A stretch of 64,000 bases of DNA from Methylobacterium sp. Leaf117 (GCF_001422985.1 NZ_LMNL01000001.1:753151-817150), one strand, 5' to 3'; positions 44,434-53,474 are shown, counted from the stretch's first letter. Notes: generated from the letters alone by a model not told the origin. Program-made: numbers and translations.

Positions 44434-45288
44434 TTAACTCTGCCAGACCCGGGGCAGGGGTCGTTCGCGATAGGCGGTGAGGACGCGCTGGGCGACGCTC
44501 CGCAGGGCGTCCGGATCGCGGCCGAGGAGGCGCAGGACGAGGTGGCCGTTCCAGGCGCTGGCCGCTGCCGCGACCCCCTCCGCCCCCGCCGCGTCGAGAA
44601 GAGCGCGGGCCTCGTCCAGCCGGCCCTCCGCCGCGGGCGAGACGTCGAGCATCGTCGCCATGGCGCGGGCACCGTTGCCAATGGCCGCCCGGGCGAGCTG
44701 GTCCGACACCGCGCCGTCGAGGCGCAGGGAATCGGCATAGACGAGGCGCCCGTCGCGGCGGATGCGCCAGGTGTCGGAGAGGTGGCCGCGCGTGATCGAC
44801 TCGTTGCGGGCGGTGCGTCCGAAGGTGACGGCCTCGAAGGCGAGGAGATGCGCATCCGGCGCCAGATCGGCCTCGAAGCGGCGCGCCAGGGCGGACCGGT
44901 CGAACAGGATCGTCTCCTGCGGGAGGTGCGCGAGACGGGCGCCGGCCCCGAGCGTGACCCGCGTCTCGAACCGGCTCACCGGGCCGTCGGAGCGGTAGAC
45001 CTTCTCGGCGGCGGTCGTGGTCAGGGTCAGGTCGGCGCCCGCCTCGGCCTCGATGGTGACCCGAAACGCATCACCGCAGGCGATGCCGCCGGCGGTGTTG
45101 AGCAGCACCGCCTCGCACGGCCCCTTCGGCCGGCGCGGCAGGCGCAGACGCAAGGGGCCGCCCTCGCCGATGTCGAGGATGCGGGTGTCGTGCCCGTCCA
45201 CGCAGGCGACGCGCAGGTGAATCCGCCCCTGCGAGCGTTGCCGCTCCGGCGCGGCGACCGGGCACGCCGGAGGGTCCGGGTTCAGCAA
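44434..45288 (-). CDS. ureD: Urease accessory protein UreD
   Basis: A 284-residue protein from TTG 45288. Typical UreD segments are seen: LLNTAGGIACGDAFRV, TTTAAEKVYRSDGPVSRFETRV, LPQETILFDRSALARRFE and AFEAVTFGRTARNESITRGHLSD. UreD helps deliver nickel to urease with UreF and UreG. No urease structural or other accessory gene is in the window, so it is an orphan here, convergent with the NikR-like gene. An upstream ATG at 45372 would overlap the sulfurtransferase by 74 bp; TTG 45288 is preferred but uncertain. Confidence 0.85.
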   Translation of the reverse strand: MLNPDPPACPVAAPERQRSQGRIHLRVACVDGHDTRILDIGEGGPLRLRLPRRPKGPCEAVLLNTAGGIACGDAFRVTIEAEAGADLTLTTTAAEKVYRSDGPVSRFETRVTLGAGARLAHLPQETILFDRSALARRFEADLAPDAHLLAFEAVTFGRTARNESITRGHLSDTWRIRRDGRLVYADSLRLDGAVSDQLARAAIGNGARAMATMLDVSPAAEGRLDEARALLDAAGAEGVAAAASAWNGHLVLRLLGRDPDALRSVAQRVLTAYRERPLPRVWQS

Positions 45289-45298
45289 GGCGGAGGCT

Positions 45299-46147
45299 TC
45301 AGGCCGGGCCGGTGGCGACGGGACGCTCGGGGTCCGAGCCCCATTCCGACCAGGAGCCGTCGTAGAGGGCACGGGGGGGACGCCCCAGGGTCTCCAGGGC
45401 CAGTCCGACGATGGCGGCGGTGACGCCCGAGCCGCAGGTGGTGACCACGGGCTTGCCCACGTCGACGCCGTTCTCGGCGAAGACCGCGCGCAGAGCCGCC
45501 TCGTCCTTCAGGCGCCCCCCGCTCTGGAGCGCGGAATAATGGACGTTGCGGGCGCCCGGCATGTGGCCGGGGCGGACGCCGGGGCGCGGCTCCGCCTCCT
45601 CACCGCGGAAGCGCGGGCCGGAGCGGGCATCGACGACCTGGGCATTGCCGGTGTCGAGGGCGCGGGCGATGTCCCCGGCCTCCGCCACGGCGCCGTTGTC
45701 GAACCGTGCGGTGAAGTGACGGCGGGTGCGCAGCCGGCCCTCGCCTTCCTCGACCGGATAGCCCGCCGCGACCCAGGCCGGGAATCCGCCGTCGAGGATC
45801 TCGACGTCGCGGACGCCGTAGGTCTTCAGCATCCAGCGCACCCGCGGCGCCGAGAACAGGCCCATCCCGTCATAGACCACGAGGTGGGCGCCGTCGCCGA
45901 TGCCCAGAGCCCGCATGCGCGAGGCGAAGACCTCCGGGCGCGGCAGCATGTGGGGCAGGGGAGAGGTCTCGTCGCTCATCGTGTCGATGTCGAAGCGGAT
46001 CGCGCCGGGGATGTGCGCGGCGAGATACTCGGCCCGGGCGTCGCGGCCCTGGGCCGGCAGGTACCACGAGCCGTCGAGGATCACGATGTCGGGCGCGCCG
46101 AGCCGGGTGTGGAGCCAGTCTGCCGTGACAAAGGGCGTCGTCGCCAT
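45299..46147 (-). CDS. sseA: 3-mercaptopyruvate sulfurtransferase (two rhodanese domains)
   Basis: A 282-residue cytoplasmic enzyme with two rhodanese domains (about 1-135 and 155-280). The active-site loop CGSGVTA carries C238, the CG[S/T]GVT pattern of mercaptopyruvate rather than thiosulfate sulfurtransferase. ILDGSWYLP near 23-31 and ILDGGFPAWVAAGYPVE near 117-133 are family segments. It transfers sulfur from 3-mercaptopyruvate to thiols or cyanide. The 3' end abuts ureD, so the two may be co-transcribed. Confidence 0.92.
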   Translation of the reverse strand: MATTPFVTADWLHTRLGAPDIVILDGSWYLPAQGRDARAEYLAAHIPGAIRFDIDTMSDETSPLPHMLPRPEVFASRMRALGIGDGAHLVVYDGMGLFSAPRVRWMLKTYGVRDVEILDGGFPAWVAAGYPVEEGEGRLRTRRHFTARFDNGAVAEAGDIARALDTGNAQVVDARSGPRFRGEEAEPRPGVRPGHMPGARNVHYSALQSGGRLKDEAALRAVFAENGVDVGKPVVTTCGSGVTAAIVGLALETLGRPPRALYDGSWSEWGSDPERPVATGPA

Positions 46148-46283
46148 GGGGTTCTCTGTTCGATGCGGCGGAGGGCTCCGCCGGGAAACGGCTTCCCGCC
46201 GGACTGCGCCTCGGGTCAAGCGGGAGGTACCACCAAATCACATCCGGCGGCGTGTTGCACGCCTTGCGGACCGGGCGGCGATC

Positions 46284-46309
46284 TGAACCGGCCCATCCCG
46301 CGCCGCGTT
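46284..46309 (+). promoter_or_regulatory. Possible EcfG-like promoter of the exported-protein gene
   Basis: TGAAC (46284-46288) and CGTT (46306-46309) are separated by 17 bp, the same spacing as the GGAAC/GGTT site at 12318. The first base of the -35 deviates. It lies 44 bp before the exported-protein gene at 46353. Confidence 0.3.
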
Positions 46310-46352
46310 GACGGGGTACGATCGATCCCATCCGGTTCAGGAGACCTCGCCA

Positions 46353-46685
46353 ATGCGTCACCTCCCACTCGCCCTCGCCCTCGCCACCGCCGCCGCGCTC
46401 ACCCTCGGGGGCGCCGCCCAGGCCCAGTCGACCGCACCGGGTGCCGGTTCGGGCAGCGTCGGAAATTCCGGCAGCGTCGGAAATTCTGGCACCGTCGGCA
46501 ACTCCGGCACAGCCGGCAGCTCGATCGGCAGTCCCGCCGCAGGCGGCATCGGCGGATCGCCCGCGACCACCGGGACGGCGCCCGGCGCCGGGGCCGTCCG
46601 CAACCCGAGCGCCGCCCCCATCCCGAGCGCCGGCCGGGGCATCGGGCCGGGTTCGGCGCCCACCACCGGCACCCCGGCGCGCTGA
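46353..46685 (+). CDS. Small exported Gly/Ser/Thr/Pro-rich protein
   Basis: A 110-residue protein with a signal peptide (about 1-24, cleavage after AQA), then a low-complexity G/S/T/A/P body. An array of GSVGNS-type hexapeptides spans about residues 34-57, encoded by four 18-bp DNA repeats. There is no cysteine and no recognised domain. It resembles the exported protein at 10455. CAGGAGA before ATG 46353 supports the start. Its function is unknown; it is probably a flexible periplasmic or surface protein. An intrinsic terminator follows immediately. Confidence 0.65.
   Translation: MRHLPLALALATAAALTLGGAAQAQSTAPGAGSGSVGNSGSVGNSGTVGNSGTAGSSIGSPAAGGIGGSPATTGTAPGAGAVRNPSAAPIPSAGRGIGPGSAPTTGTPAR
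46452..46523 (+). repeat. Four 18-bp tandem repeats in the exported-protein gene
   Basis: Units start GGCAGCGTCGGAAATTCC (46452), then a near-identical copy (46470), then two diverged copies (46488, 46506). They encode GSVGNS-type hexapeptides. The unit length preserves frame. Confidence 0.8.
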
Positions 46686-46708
46686 GCCGACGCGCCGGAC
46701 CGCGTGCG

Positions 46709-46735
46709 GGCCGGGCCGACAGGCCCGGCCTTTTT
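46709..46735 (+). terminator. Intrinsic terminator
   Basis: GGCCGGGCC (46709-46717) pairs with GGCCCGGCC (46722-46730) over a GACA loop, followed by TTTTT. It ends the exported-protein transcript. Confidence 0.88.
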
Positions 46736-46820
46736 CGTCGCAGCCGGGCCGGCGCCGGTGCCAAGGACCGGCGCCTGTGCGTATGGATGGTGGAGACCGA
46801 GCCAGCCGGATGGAGCCGTC

Positions 46821-47075
46821 GTGAACCCGCGCGAGACCTACCACATCGAAGTCCTCGCCTCCGAGGACGAGGCCGGGGCGCGCGGCGAGGACCTGGTGCG
46901 CCAGCGCATCTCGGTGCGCACCGGCACCGTCGAGGCGGCCAAGGAACGGGCGCTGACGCTGTTCGCCAGGGCCCGTGCCCCGCAGCGCTCCGGCGCTCCG
47001 GCCGAAGCGGTGCGGGTCATCGACGGGGCCGGCACGGAGGTGTTCCGCTGGAGCCGGTACGACGAACCGGCCTGA
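46821..47075 (+). CDS. Hypothetical small soluble protein
   Basis: An 84-residue protein from GTG 46821 with alternating beta-type strands (YHIEVLASEDEAG, QRISVRTGTVEAAKERALTLF, EAVRVIDGAGTEVFRW). The pattern suggests a small alpha/beta fold with one helix. I recognise no named family. It is followed 16 bp later by another small gene and may share its transcript. Confidence 0.55.
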   Translation: MNPRETYHIEVLASEDEAGARGEDLVRQRISVRTGTVEAAKERALTLFARARAPQRSGAPAEAVRVIDGAGTEVFRWSRYDEPA

Positions 47076-47091
47076 CGGGGAGCGATCGGCC

Positions 47092-47475
47092 ATGCCCACC
47101 TCCCGCCTTCGCACCCTCGTCCATCCGGGCCTCCTGATGCCCGGCCTCGTCCTGCTGTTCGCCGCCCTGTTCCTGCGCAGCTACACGGTGCCGCCGGCAC
47201 CCGACCGGCGCGGCGGCACCGCGGTCTCGCTGGCCTGGCCGAACCGGCCGTTCTTCGGAAGCCCCCGGGCGGACTGCCTTAGCTTCCCGGCGGACGAGCC
47301 CGTCATCGCCTGCCTGATCGGCTCGGTGGCACGGGCGCGGGCCGATGGCCTCCCTCTGATGCAGTTCGGGTTCTGCGGGACCTGCTACGCCCTCTCGCAG
47401 CGAATCGCCGGCCTCGGACGCGACGAGGCCGCTATCCGGGCGCGCCTCGACGCGATCGCCCGCTTCGGCTGGTGA
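47092..47475 (+). CDS. Hypothetical membrane-anchored protein
   Basis: A 127-residue protein with one N-terminal hydrophobic helix (about 11-30, LLMPGLVLLFAALFL), which may act as an uncleaved anchor. The remaining part has four cysteines (CLSFP, CLIGS, and FCGTC). The FGFCGTCY motif could bind metal or form a disulfide. No family is recognised. ATG 47092 is preceded by GGGGAGCG. Confidence 0.5.
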   Translation: MPTSRLRTLVHPGLLMPGLVLLFAALFLRSYTVPPAPDRRGGTAVSLAWPNRPFFGSPRADCLSFPADEPVIACLIGSVARARADGLPLMQFGFCGTCYALSQRIAGLGRDEAAIRARLDAIARFGW

Positions 47476-47676
47476 GGCGCGCCGGATCGGATTGACCGCG
47501 CCGGCGATCCCGCCCTAGAAGCTCGCACCATGACACCGTCGTTCCGCCCCGCCTCCTATTCGGCGCCGCACCCTTAGCGGCGCGGGGCTTGTCATGTCTC
47601 AACCGCTGCATCGTCGGCGGTTGATCTCTTCCTCAGGACCATCGTCGACGGCCCGGCTCCAACCGAGGTTCCGTCC

Positions 47677-48543
47677 GTGTCGTCCGCATTCCCCGCACAC
47701 CTCCGTCCTCCCCTCGGCCTGATCGGCTTTGGGGCCTTCGGCCGCCTCATCGCCCTCCATCTGGCGCCGCATTTCGCGATCCAGGCCTACGATCCGGCCA
47801 TGTCCGCGGCATCGGTCGACGACGTCACGCGGGCGACCTTGCGCGAGGCCGCCGGCTGTCCCGTCGTCATCCTGGCGGTTCCGGTCGCGGCGATCGCGGC
47901 GGTCGTGGCCGAGATCGGCCCGCACCTGCCTCCGGGCGCCCTCGTGCTCGACGTCGGCTCGGTGAAAGTGGCCGCCGCGAACGCGATGCGTGCCGGCCTG
48001 CCGGGTCACGTCGCGATCGTCGCCACCCACCCGCTCTTCGGTCCGCAGAGCGCGCGGGGCGGCATCCGCGGGCTGAAGATCGCGCTCTGCCCGGTGCGCG
48101 GTGGACGGCCCCGGCGGGTCGCCGCCTTCCTGCGCCGCCGGCTCGGGCTCGACGTCATCGTGACGACGCCCGAGGCACATGACCGCGACGCCGCCGCCGC
48201 CCAGGGCCTGACCCACCTGATCGCGAAGGTGACGGTGCAGATGGAGCCGCTGCCGACCCGGATGACCACGCGCAGCTTCGACCTGCTGATGCAGGCGGTG
48301 GCGATGGTGCGCCACGACGCACCCGAAATCTTCGAGGCGATCGAGCGCGCCAATCCCTATGCGGGCGCGGTCCGCCGCCGCTTCGTCGCCCACGCGGCAC
48401 GCCTCGCCACCGACCTGTCGGAGATGCAGGATCAGGAGGGGCAGAATCGGGAAGTCCAGGATGCGGATATCCAGGATCAGACCATCCAGGATCAAAACGT
48501 CCAGGATCAAAACATCCAGGATCGCGCGGTGCGCGCCGCCTGA
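47677..48543 (+). CDS. Prephenate/arogenate dehydrogenase-like oxidoreductase
   Basis: A 288-residue protein. The N-terminal Rossmann domain (about 10-150) has GLIGFGAFGRLIA for NAD(P) binding, and THPLFGPQSARGG resembles the arogenate-dehydrogenase active-site loop (THPMFGP). The C-terminal domain (about 160-250) is helical, with HDRDAAAAQGLTHLIA. It would make tyrosine (or its precursor) from prephenate or arogenate. The last ~30 residues are a five-residue repeat tail (IQDQx/VQDQx). No ACT domain is seen. The start is GTG 47677. Confidence 0.75.
   Translation: MSSAFPAHLRPPLGLIGFGAFGRLIALHLAPHFAIQAYDPAMSAASVDDVTRATLREAAGCPVVILAVPVAAIAAVVAEIGPHLPPGALVLDVGSVKVAAANAMRAGLPGHVAIVATHPLFGPQSARGGIRGLKIALCPVRGGRPRRVAAFLRRRLGLDVIVTTPEAHDRDAAAAQGLTHLIAKVTVQMEPLPTRMTTRSFDLLMQAVAMVRHDAPEIFEAIERANPYAGAVRRRFVAHAARLATDLSEMQDQEGQNREVQDADIQDQTIQDQNVQDQNIQDRAVRAA
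48454..48528 (+). repeat. Five 15-bp tandem repeats encoding an xQDxx tail
   Basis: Units of 15 bp, such as ATCCAGGATCAAAAC, lie in a row from 48454 to 48528 and encode xQDQx/xQDAx pentapeptides in the C-terminal tail. The gain or loss of a unit would keep the frame, so copy number may vary between strains. Confidence 0.8.
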
Positions 48544-48551
48544 CCCCGCTC

Positions 48552-49742
48552 TCAGCCGCCCGGCAGGAACCGGCGCAGGCGGTCGCGCCACGCCCTGAGG
48601 CATCGATTGGCCTCGGCGCGCCCGCGCTCGAGGCGGACCGCGAGGGCGAACAGCGGATCGCCGCTGCGGCTCTCCACGAGGATGTGAGCGAGGGGCAGCC
48701 GCCCGGTCCAGAAGGTCTCGGGCAGCGGATAATGCGGCGGCGCGCAGGAATCCGCCGTGGTGAGCGCCGGGTCGGCGGCGATGGCCTGTGTCAGGCGCTG
48801 GAAGGCGAGGGCGCCGGGCGAGTGCTTGGCCGCCGCGGCCGCATAGGAGATCTTGAGGGTCCAGACCTGCTCGCGCGTGACGAAGCTGACCAACGCCGCG
48901 AGGGTCCGGCCGTTCTGGCGAAGGCGATCGATGCGGGCACCGCCGCGCGCGCCGAAGCGCAGGACGAGGTCGCGCATCATCCGGGTCTGGGCCGCATCGC
49001 CCGCGATGGCGGTGCCGCGCGCGCCCTTCCAGCCCGCGCCCTCGAGCGCGATGTAATCGTCGAGGGCGGCAGGCAGCACGGCGGGATCGCGGATCGTCTC
49101 GAAGGTGATCGGTCCGTCCGTGCTCAGGCGATCCCAGGCCTGGCGCAGCTTGCGCTGCTTGCGGGATGAGAGATGCGCGAGATAAGCGGCGCGGGCTGCC
49201 GCGTCGCGGCCCGCGAGGTCGAGGAAGGCGCGCTCATGCGGCCAGAACCGGGCATGGCGCAGCCGGCCTGCGGCGAGGCGCCCCCAGAGGAGATCCGCGA
49301 AGGGGCCGGCGGTCGGCACGTGCGTCAGCATCAGGCGCGGCCCGAGGAGTCGGCTCAGGCCGAGGAACAGCGCATCGAGGGCGCGGCCCGGCTCGGCGCC
49401 GTCGAGGAGCGGTGCACCGAAGATGCCGAAATCATGCATCCAGCCCGTGACCAGGCTCACCGGCAGACCCCAGCGCCAGCGCCGTATCCGCACGGGCCAG
49501 ACGGCCACGAGGCGCAGACCCGGCTCTTCGGGCGCACGGTCTCCCACCAGCGCCAGCTGCACGCCCTGCCCGAAGACCGCGGAGGCGGGACGCGCGTAAT
49601 CGGGATCGTAGAACAGATTGTCGACCAGCGCCCGGTGGCCGAGGTCGCGCCAGGCCGCGATCCAGGGCGCGTCGTCGGTGATCGGGCGCAGGCAGACCAC
49701 GAGCCCGTCCGGCGTGACCACGCTCGGCGCGGGTCGGCTCAC
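48552..49742 (-). CDS. CelD/GNAT-type acetyltransferase
   Basis: A 396-residue protein. Residues ~150-370 show a BioF2-like GNAT fold often called CelD or a cellulose-biosynthesis acetyltransferase, with LAHLSSRKQRKLRQAWDRL and LEGAGWKGARGTAI typical. It probably acylates a sugar or peptide for export. Its GTG start overlaps the flippase stop (GTGA). The partner flippase supports a polysaccharide role. Confidence 0.75.
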   Translation of the reverse strand: MSRPAPSVVTPDGLVVCLRPITDDAPWIAAWRDLGHRALVDNLFYDPDYARPASAVFGQGVQLALVGDRAPEEPGLRLVAVWPVRIRRWRWGLPVSLVTGWMHDFGIFGAPLLDGAEPGRALDALFLGLSRLLGPRLMLTHVPTAGPFADLLWGRLAAGRLRHARFWPHERAFLDLAGRDAAARAAYLAHLSSRKQRKLRQAWDRLSTDGPITFETIRDPAVLPAALDDYIALEGAGWKGARGTAIAGDAAQTRMMRDLVLRFGARGGARIDRLRQNGRTLAALVSFVTREQVWTLKISYAAAAAKHSPGALAFQRLTQAIAADPALTTADSCAPPHYPLPETFWTGRLPLAHILVESRSGDPLFALAVRLERGRAEANRCLRAWRDRLRRFLPGG

Positions 49743-51169
49743 GGGGTAGCCCTGCGGGAGCGCTCCCCCCGGAGACGCGTCAGCAGATCGGCGACGCCGA
49801 GGATGTTGAACCCCCAGGCCGTCCCGGCCGAGACCAGGGCGAGGCAGCCGAGCCGGAGGCCGAGGGCGAGACCCGGATCGAGGGGGAGCCGCTCGAGGCC
49901 GGCGATCACCCCCGCACAGGCGAGCGCCAGCCCGCCGATGACGGCGAGGTCGCGCAGGGGCACCGGCATGCGGAAGCGTTCGCGGGAGCCGAGGATGAAG
50001 ACGAGGCAGGCGAGGCCCTGGCCAATCGCCATGGCGATGGCCGCTCCCTCGACGCCGAGGCGCGGAATCAGCACCGCCGACAGGCCGCCGATGGCGATCA
50101 GCAGGGTCACCGACGCGATCGCGTCGAGGTGGCTCTTCTGGGTGAAATAGATCACCTGCCCGAAATAATACGACCGGAACATCTGCAGGATGCTGGCGGC
50201 GACCAGCAGGGGCGCCACCCGCAGGGCGGTGTCGCGGTAATCCGGCCCGAGCAACAGGGTCACGAGGATGTCGTCGAAGGCCAGGAAGAACACGGCACCG
50301 AAGGCGGCGATCACCGTCAGCAGCCGGATGGCATCCTCCAGCACCGGGCGGGCGGTGGCGATGCCGCCGTCGCGGGCATCGCGCTTGGCGATCGAGATCA
50401 GCGCCAGGGCGACGCTGTCGCCGAACACGACGAAGCTCTGGCGCAGGAAGTCGGCGAAGGCGCCGTAGGCGCCGAGTTCCGAGACGCCGATGCTGGCGCC
50501 GATGACGAGGCGGTCGGCCGTCTGGGCCAGGGCGGCGGCGCCGAACGAGAGCACCAGCGGCCAGCCATAGGCGAGAAGGCGGCGCGCCTCGGCCCAGCTG
50601 CCGCCGCCGCGCAACAGGACGCGAAGGACGTAGAGCGTGGGCAGGGCCGCCAGCATGTTGGCGCCGGCGGTGGCGAGCAGGAGGGCGATGGCCCCGCCGC
50701 CGAGGAGGAGGGCGGTGCTGCCCAGTGCCAGGACCAGGACCGCGCGCATCACCACCGAAAGGGCGACGGCGCCGACCTCCAGGCGGGTGCGCGCGATCTC
50801 GGCGGCGCCCTCGAAGGCCATCATGCCGAACACCGCCGTAAAGATCGCGAGCGCCGACCGCGGCTCCAGCAGCCCCAGCCCGGCCGCGCCGGCCGCCACC
50901 AGGGCCGCGAGGGTGACCATGCCGCCGAGCAGGCGCACCACGGTGCCGACCTGAACGGCGGCCCGGTCCTCGGCATAGAGGGCGAAGAACGAGAATTTCG
51001 GCCATTGGCAGGTGGCGCTGTAGAGCACCAGCGCCCAGGACAGCACCAGCAGGTAGAGCCCGAACACGTCGGTGGGCGCGAGCCGGGTGAACACCGCGAG
51101 AGCGCCCATGTTCAGGGCTGCGGCGACGCCCCGTGAGCCGACATAGGTGAGGGTGTGGCGCGCGATCAT
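49739..51169 (-). CDS. Polysaccharide flippase (Wzx/MATE-type)
   Basis: A 476-residue membrane protein with about 12-14 helices and an N-terminal MIARHTLTYVGSRGVAAALN. The LGAYGAFADFLRQSFVVFGDSVA and ASILQMFRSYYFGQVIYF segments resemble oligosaccharide flippases. It would move lipid-linked sugar units across the inner membrane. It is followed with overlap by a CelD-like acetyltransferase. The glycosyltransferase at 29370 is far away, so the substrate is not known. Confidence 0.82.
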   Translation of the reverse strand: MIARHTLTYVGSRGVAAALNMGALAVFTRLAPTDVFGLYLLVLSWALVLYSATCQWPKFSFFALYAEDRAAVQVGTVVRLLGGMVTLAALVAAGAAGLGLLEPRSALAIFTAVFGMMAFEGAAEIARTRLEVGAVALSVVMRAVLVLALGSTALLLGGGAIALLLATAGANMLAALPTLYVLRVLLRGGGSWAEARRLLAYGWPLVLSFGAAALAQTADRLVIGASIGVSELGAYGAFADFLRQSFVVFGDSVALALISIAKRDARDGGIATARPVLEDAIRLLTVIAAFGAVFFLAFDDILVTLLLGPDYRDTALRVAPLLVAASILQMFRSYYFGQVIYFTQKSHLDAIASVTLLIAIGGLSAVLIPRLGVEGAAIAMAIGQGLACLVFILGSRERFRMPVPLRDLAVIGGLALACAGVIAGLERLPLDPGLALGLRLGCLALVSAGTAWGFNILGVADLLTRLRGERSRRATP

Positions 51170-51613
51170 CCGGACCCGTGACCTGCCGGGCGGCCCGGCT
51201 CGGGATCAGAGGTAACACCCCACGGGTGCGGCGGCGTCAAATCATTCCGCATCCGGCTACTCCGTATCGGCTTCCTCCGATGGCGCCAGCGCCGCCGCAT
51301 GCGTGGGCGGAGGACCCGCCCTGCGTGGGCCGCCGGCCAAGGTCGGCCACACGGATTGACTTCGCAGGCGCGAAGGCTCATATCGCAGGTGCAGCGTCAG
51401 CGGCCGTCATGGTTCCGCTTGAGAGGGCTGCGTGACGGATTGCCGGATCGCATCTGCGGCCCCCGAGCGACCTGAGCCCCTCTCTTCAACGTGCATGCAC
51501 CCGGACTGCCCCAGCACGCGGGCGGCTCCAGCTCAACGGACCGACCACACTCTTCGACGTTTCCCCTTGCCACGAGGGCGTCCGGCACGGTCCCGCTGCC
51601 TGAAAGTACCTCC
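51170..51613. other. Divergent region with long rhlE leader
   Basis: These 444 bases separate the flippase and rhlE. A putative rhlE promoter lies at 51356. The remaining ~230 bases would form a long 5' leader. I see no strong hairpin, but secondary structure was not calculated. Confidence 0.45.
51356..51384 (+). promoter_or_regulatory. Putative rhlE promoter
   Basis: TTGACT (51356-51361) is followed after about 17 bp by CATATC (51379-51384). The boxes are near consensus and lie about 230 bp before the TTG start. Confidence 0.35.
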
Positions 51614-53113
51614 TTGACCCAATTCACCGATTTCGGCCTCGCCCAGCCCGTGCTGCGCGCCCTGGAAGAGGCCGGCTACAAGAGCCCGACCCCGATCCAG
51701 GCCCAGGCCATCGCCCCCGCCATGCAGGGCCGCGACCTCTGCGGCATCGCCCAGACGGGCACCGGCAAGACGGCGGCCTTCGCGCTGCCGATCCTGCACC
51801 GCCTCGCCGAGACCCCGCGCAAGGCGATCCGTCGCGGCTGCCGCGTGCTGGTGCTCTCGCCCACCCGCGAGCTGGCCAACCAGATCGCCGAGAACTTCTC
51901 CGATTACGGAAAATACCTGTCGTTCACCAACACCGTGGTGTTCGGCGGCGTCACCATCTCCCGCCAGGAGAAGGCGCTGGCCAACGGCGTCGACATCCTG
52001 GTCGCGACCCCCGGCCGCCTGATGGATCTCATCGAGCGCCGCTCGCTGACCCTCGAGGCCGTCGAGATCCTCGTCCTCGACGAGGCCGACCAGATGCTCG
52101 ACCTCGGCTTCATCCACGCTCTCAAGCGTATCGTGAAGATGCTGCCGAAGGAGCGTCAGAGCCTGTTCTTCTCGGCCACCATGCCGAAGAACATCGCCAG
52201 CCTCGCCGACCAGTATCTGCGTGATCCGGTCCAGGTCGCGGTGACCCCGGTCGCCACCACCGCCGAGCGCGTCACCCAGGAGGTCATCTTCGCCCATACC
52301 GGCGCGAAGCAGGCCCTGCTCAATCACATTCTGCGCGATCCGGTGATCGAGCGCGTGCTCGTCTTCACCCGGACGAAGCACGGCGCCGACCGCGTCGTCC
52401 GCGGCCTGGAGAAGGTCGGGATCAACGCCTCGGCCATCCACGGCAACAAGTCCCAGCCGCAGCGTGAACGGGCGCTCGCCGCCTTCAAGGACGGGTCCTG
52501 CCGGGTGCTGGTCGCCACCGACATCGCCGCCCGCGGCATCGACGTCGAAGCGGTGAGCCACGTCATCAACTACGACCTGCCGAACGTGCCGGAGAGCTAC
52601 GTCCACCGCATCGGCCGCACCGCGCGCGCCGGGGCGAACGGGCTCGCCATCTCGTTCTGCAACGACGAGGAGAAGGCCTACCTGCGGGATATCGAGCGCA
52701 CCACGCGCCAGAAGATCCCCGTCGGCGCCTTCCCCGAGGGCTTCACCCCGCCGTCCCGCCAGGAAGCGGCCGACAACGCCCAGGCCGAGGAGCGCCGTCC
52801 GGCGCCGCACGGCCAGCGTCCCGGCCAGCGCCAGGGCCAGCGTCCGAGCAGCCGCCCGGGTGGCCGTCCCGGCCAGGGTCGTGGCTTCGACGGGCGTGGC
52901 GGCGAGGGTCGCGGCGGCGAGAACCGCGGCGGCGGACGCCCGAGCCGTCCCGAGGGTGCCGCCCGTCCCCAGGAGCCGCGCGGCGATCGTCGCCCGGCCA
53001 GCGCCGGCGAGGCCCGCACCGAGCCCCGTGGCGAGCGTCCCCGCACCCCGCGTCCGCAGGGCGGCGGCGAAGGCCGCGCCATCGGCTGGCTCGACCGCGG
53101 CCCGCGTTCCTGA
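51614..53113 (+). CDS. rhlE: DEAD-box RNA helicase RhlE
   Basis: A 499-residue helicase. It has [11 protein letters not shown] (motif I), [10 protein letters not shown] (motif II), FFSATMP (motif III) and [10 protein letters not shown] (motif VI). The C-terminal ~110 residues are a basic, glycine- and arginine-rich tail (RGG-like repeats) for RNA binding. Core helicase homology starts at TTG 51614 (translated as [22 protein letters not shown]), so I choose that start; the open frame extends upstream but is low-complexity. RhlE unwinds RNA in ribosome assembly and decay, often in the cold. Confidence 0.93.
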   Translation: MTQFTDFGLAQPVLRALEEAGYKSPTPIQAQAIAPAMQGRDLCGIAQTGTGKTAAFALPILHRLAETPRKAIRRGCRVLVLSPTRELANQIAENFSDYGKYLSFTNTVVFGGVTISRQEKALANGVDILVATPGRLMDLIERRSLTLEAVEILVLDEADQMLDLGFIHALKRIVKMLPKERQSLFFSATMPKNIASLADQYLRDPVQVAVTPVATTAERVTQEVIFAHTGAKQALLNHILRDPVIERVLVFTRTKHGADRVVRGLEKVGINASAIHGNKSQPQRERALAAFKDGSCRVLVATDIAARGIDVEAVSHVINYDLPNVPESYVHRIGRTARAGANGLAISFCNDEEKAYLRDIERTTRQKIPVGAFPEGFTPPSRQEAADNAQAEERRPAPHGQRPGQRQGQRPSSRPGGRPGQGRGFDGRGGEGRGGENRGGGRPSRPEGAARPQEPRGDRRPASAGEARTEPRGERPRTPRPQGGGEGRAIGWLDRGPRS

Positions 53114-53137
53114 ACCCAGTCTCCTGACATCGTGATG

Positions 53138-53169
53138 CAGCGCCGCCCCGGTCCGCCGGGGCGGCGCTG
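53138..53169 (+). terminator. Strong hairpin after rhlE
   Basis: CAGCGCCGCCCCGG (53138-53151) pairs with CCGGGGCGGCGCTG (53156-53169) over a TCCG loop, a 14-bp GC-rich stem. A T-run is absent. It likely terminates or stabilises the rhlE transcript. Confidence 0.6.
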
Positions 53170-53288
53170 TCATGTCCGGGACCCGCGTTGCAGCGAAGAC
53201 ATCGCTCAGCGGAGACATTGCCAATGCGGTGCGTCTCGCCATTTCAGGGTGAGCCGGACGGTGCGTCCGGCCGCGTGGAGGCGGGACG

Positions 53289-53474
53289 ATGCGGTTTGAA
53301 CTCTACAGGGATTCTGCTGGGGGCTGGCGCTGGCGCCTTCGGTCTCAGAACGGAAACGTCATCGCGGATTCGGCGGAAGCTTACGTCCGCCGGGAGGATT
53401 GCGAACACGGGATCGCGCTGGTCAAAGGCAGCGCCGAGGCCGCTGTCGTCGACATGACGCTCAAGATTGCCTGA
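53289..53474 (+). CDS. YegP/DUF1508 small protein
   Basis: A 61-residue protein matching DUF1508: FELYRDSAGGWRWRLRSQNGNVIADSAEAYVRREDCEHGIALVK. YegP-type proteins usually carry two copies of this domain; this has one. The function is unknown in the family. There is no signal peptide. Confidence 0.85.
   Translation: MRFELYRDSAGGWRWRLRSQNGNVIADSAEAYVRREDCEHGIALVKGSAEAAVVDMTLKIA

Noticed and set aside
45289..45372. ATG 45372 as the ureD start
   Set aside because: It would force a 74-bp same-strand overlap with sseA, and the added residues are proline/alanine/arginine-rich and unlike UreD. I kept TTG 45288, but the choice is not certain.
48454..48528. Short repeats as a CRISPR array
   Set aside because: The units are 15 bp, contiguous without spacers, and in frame within a coding tail.
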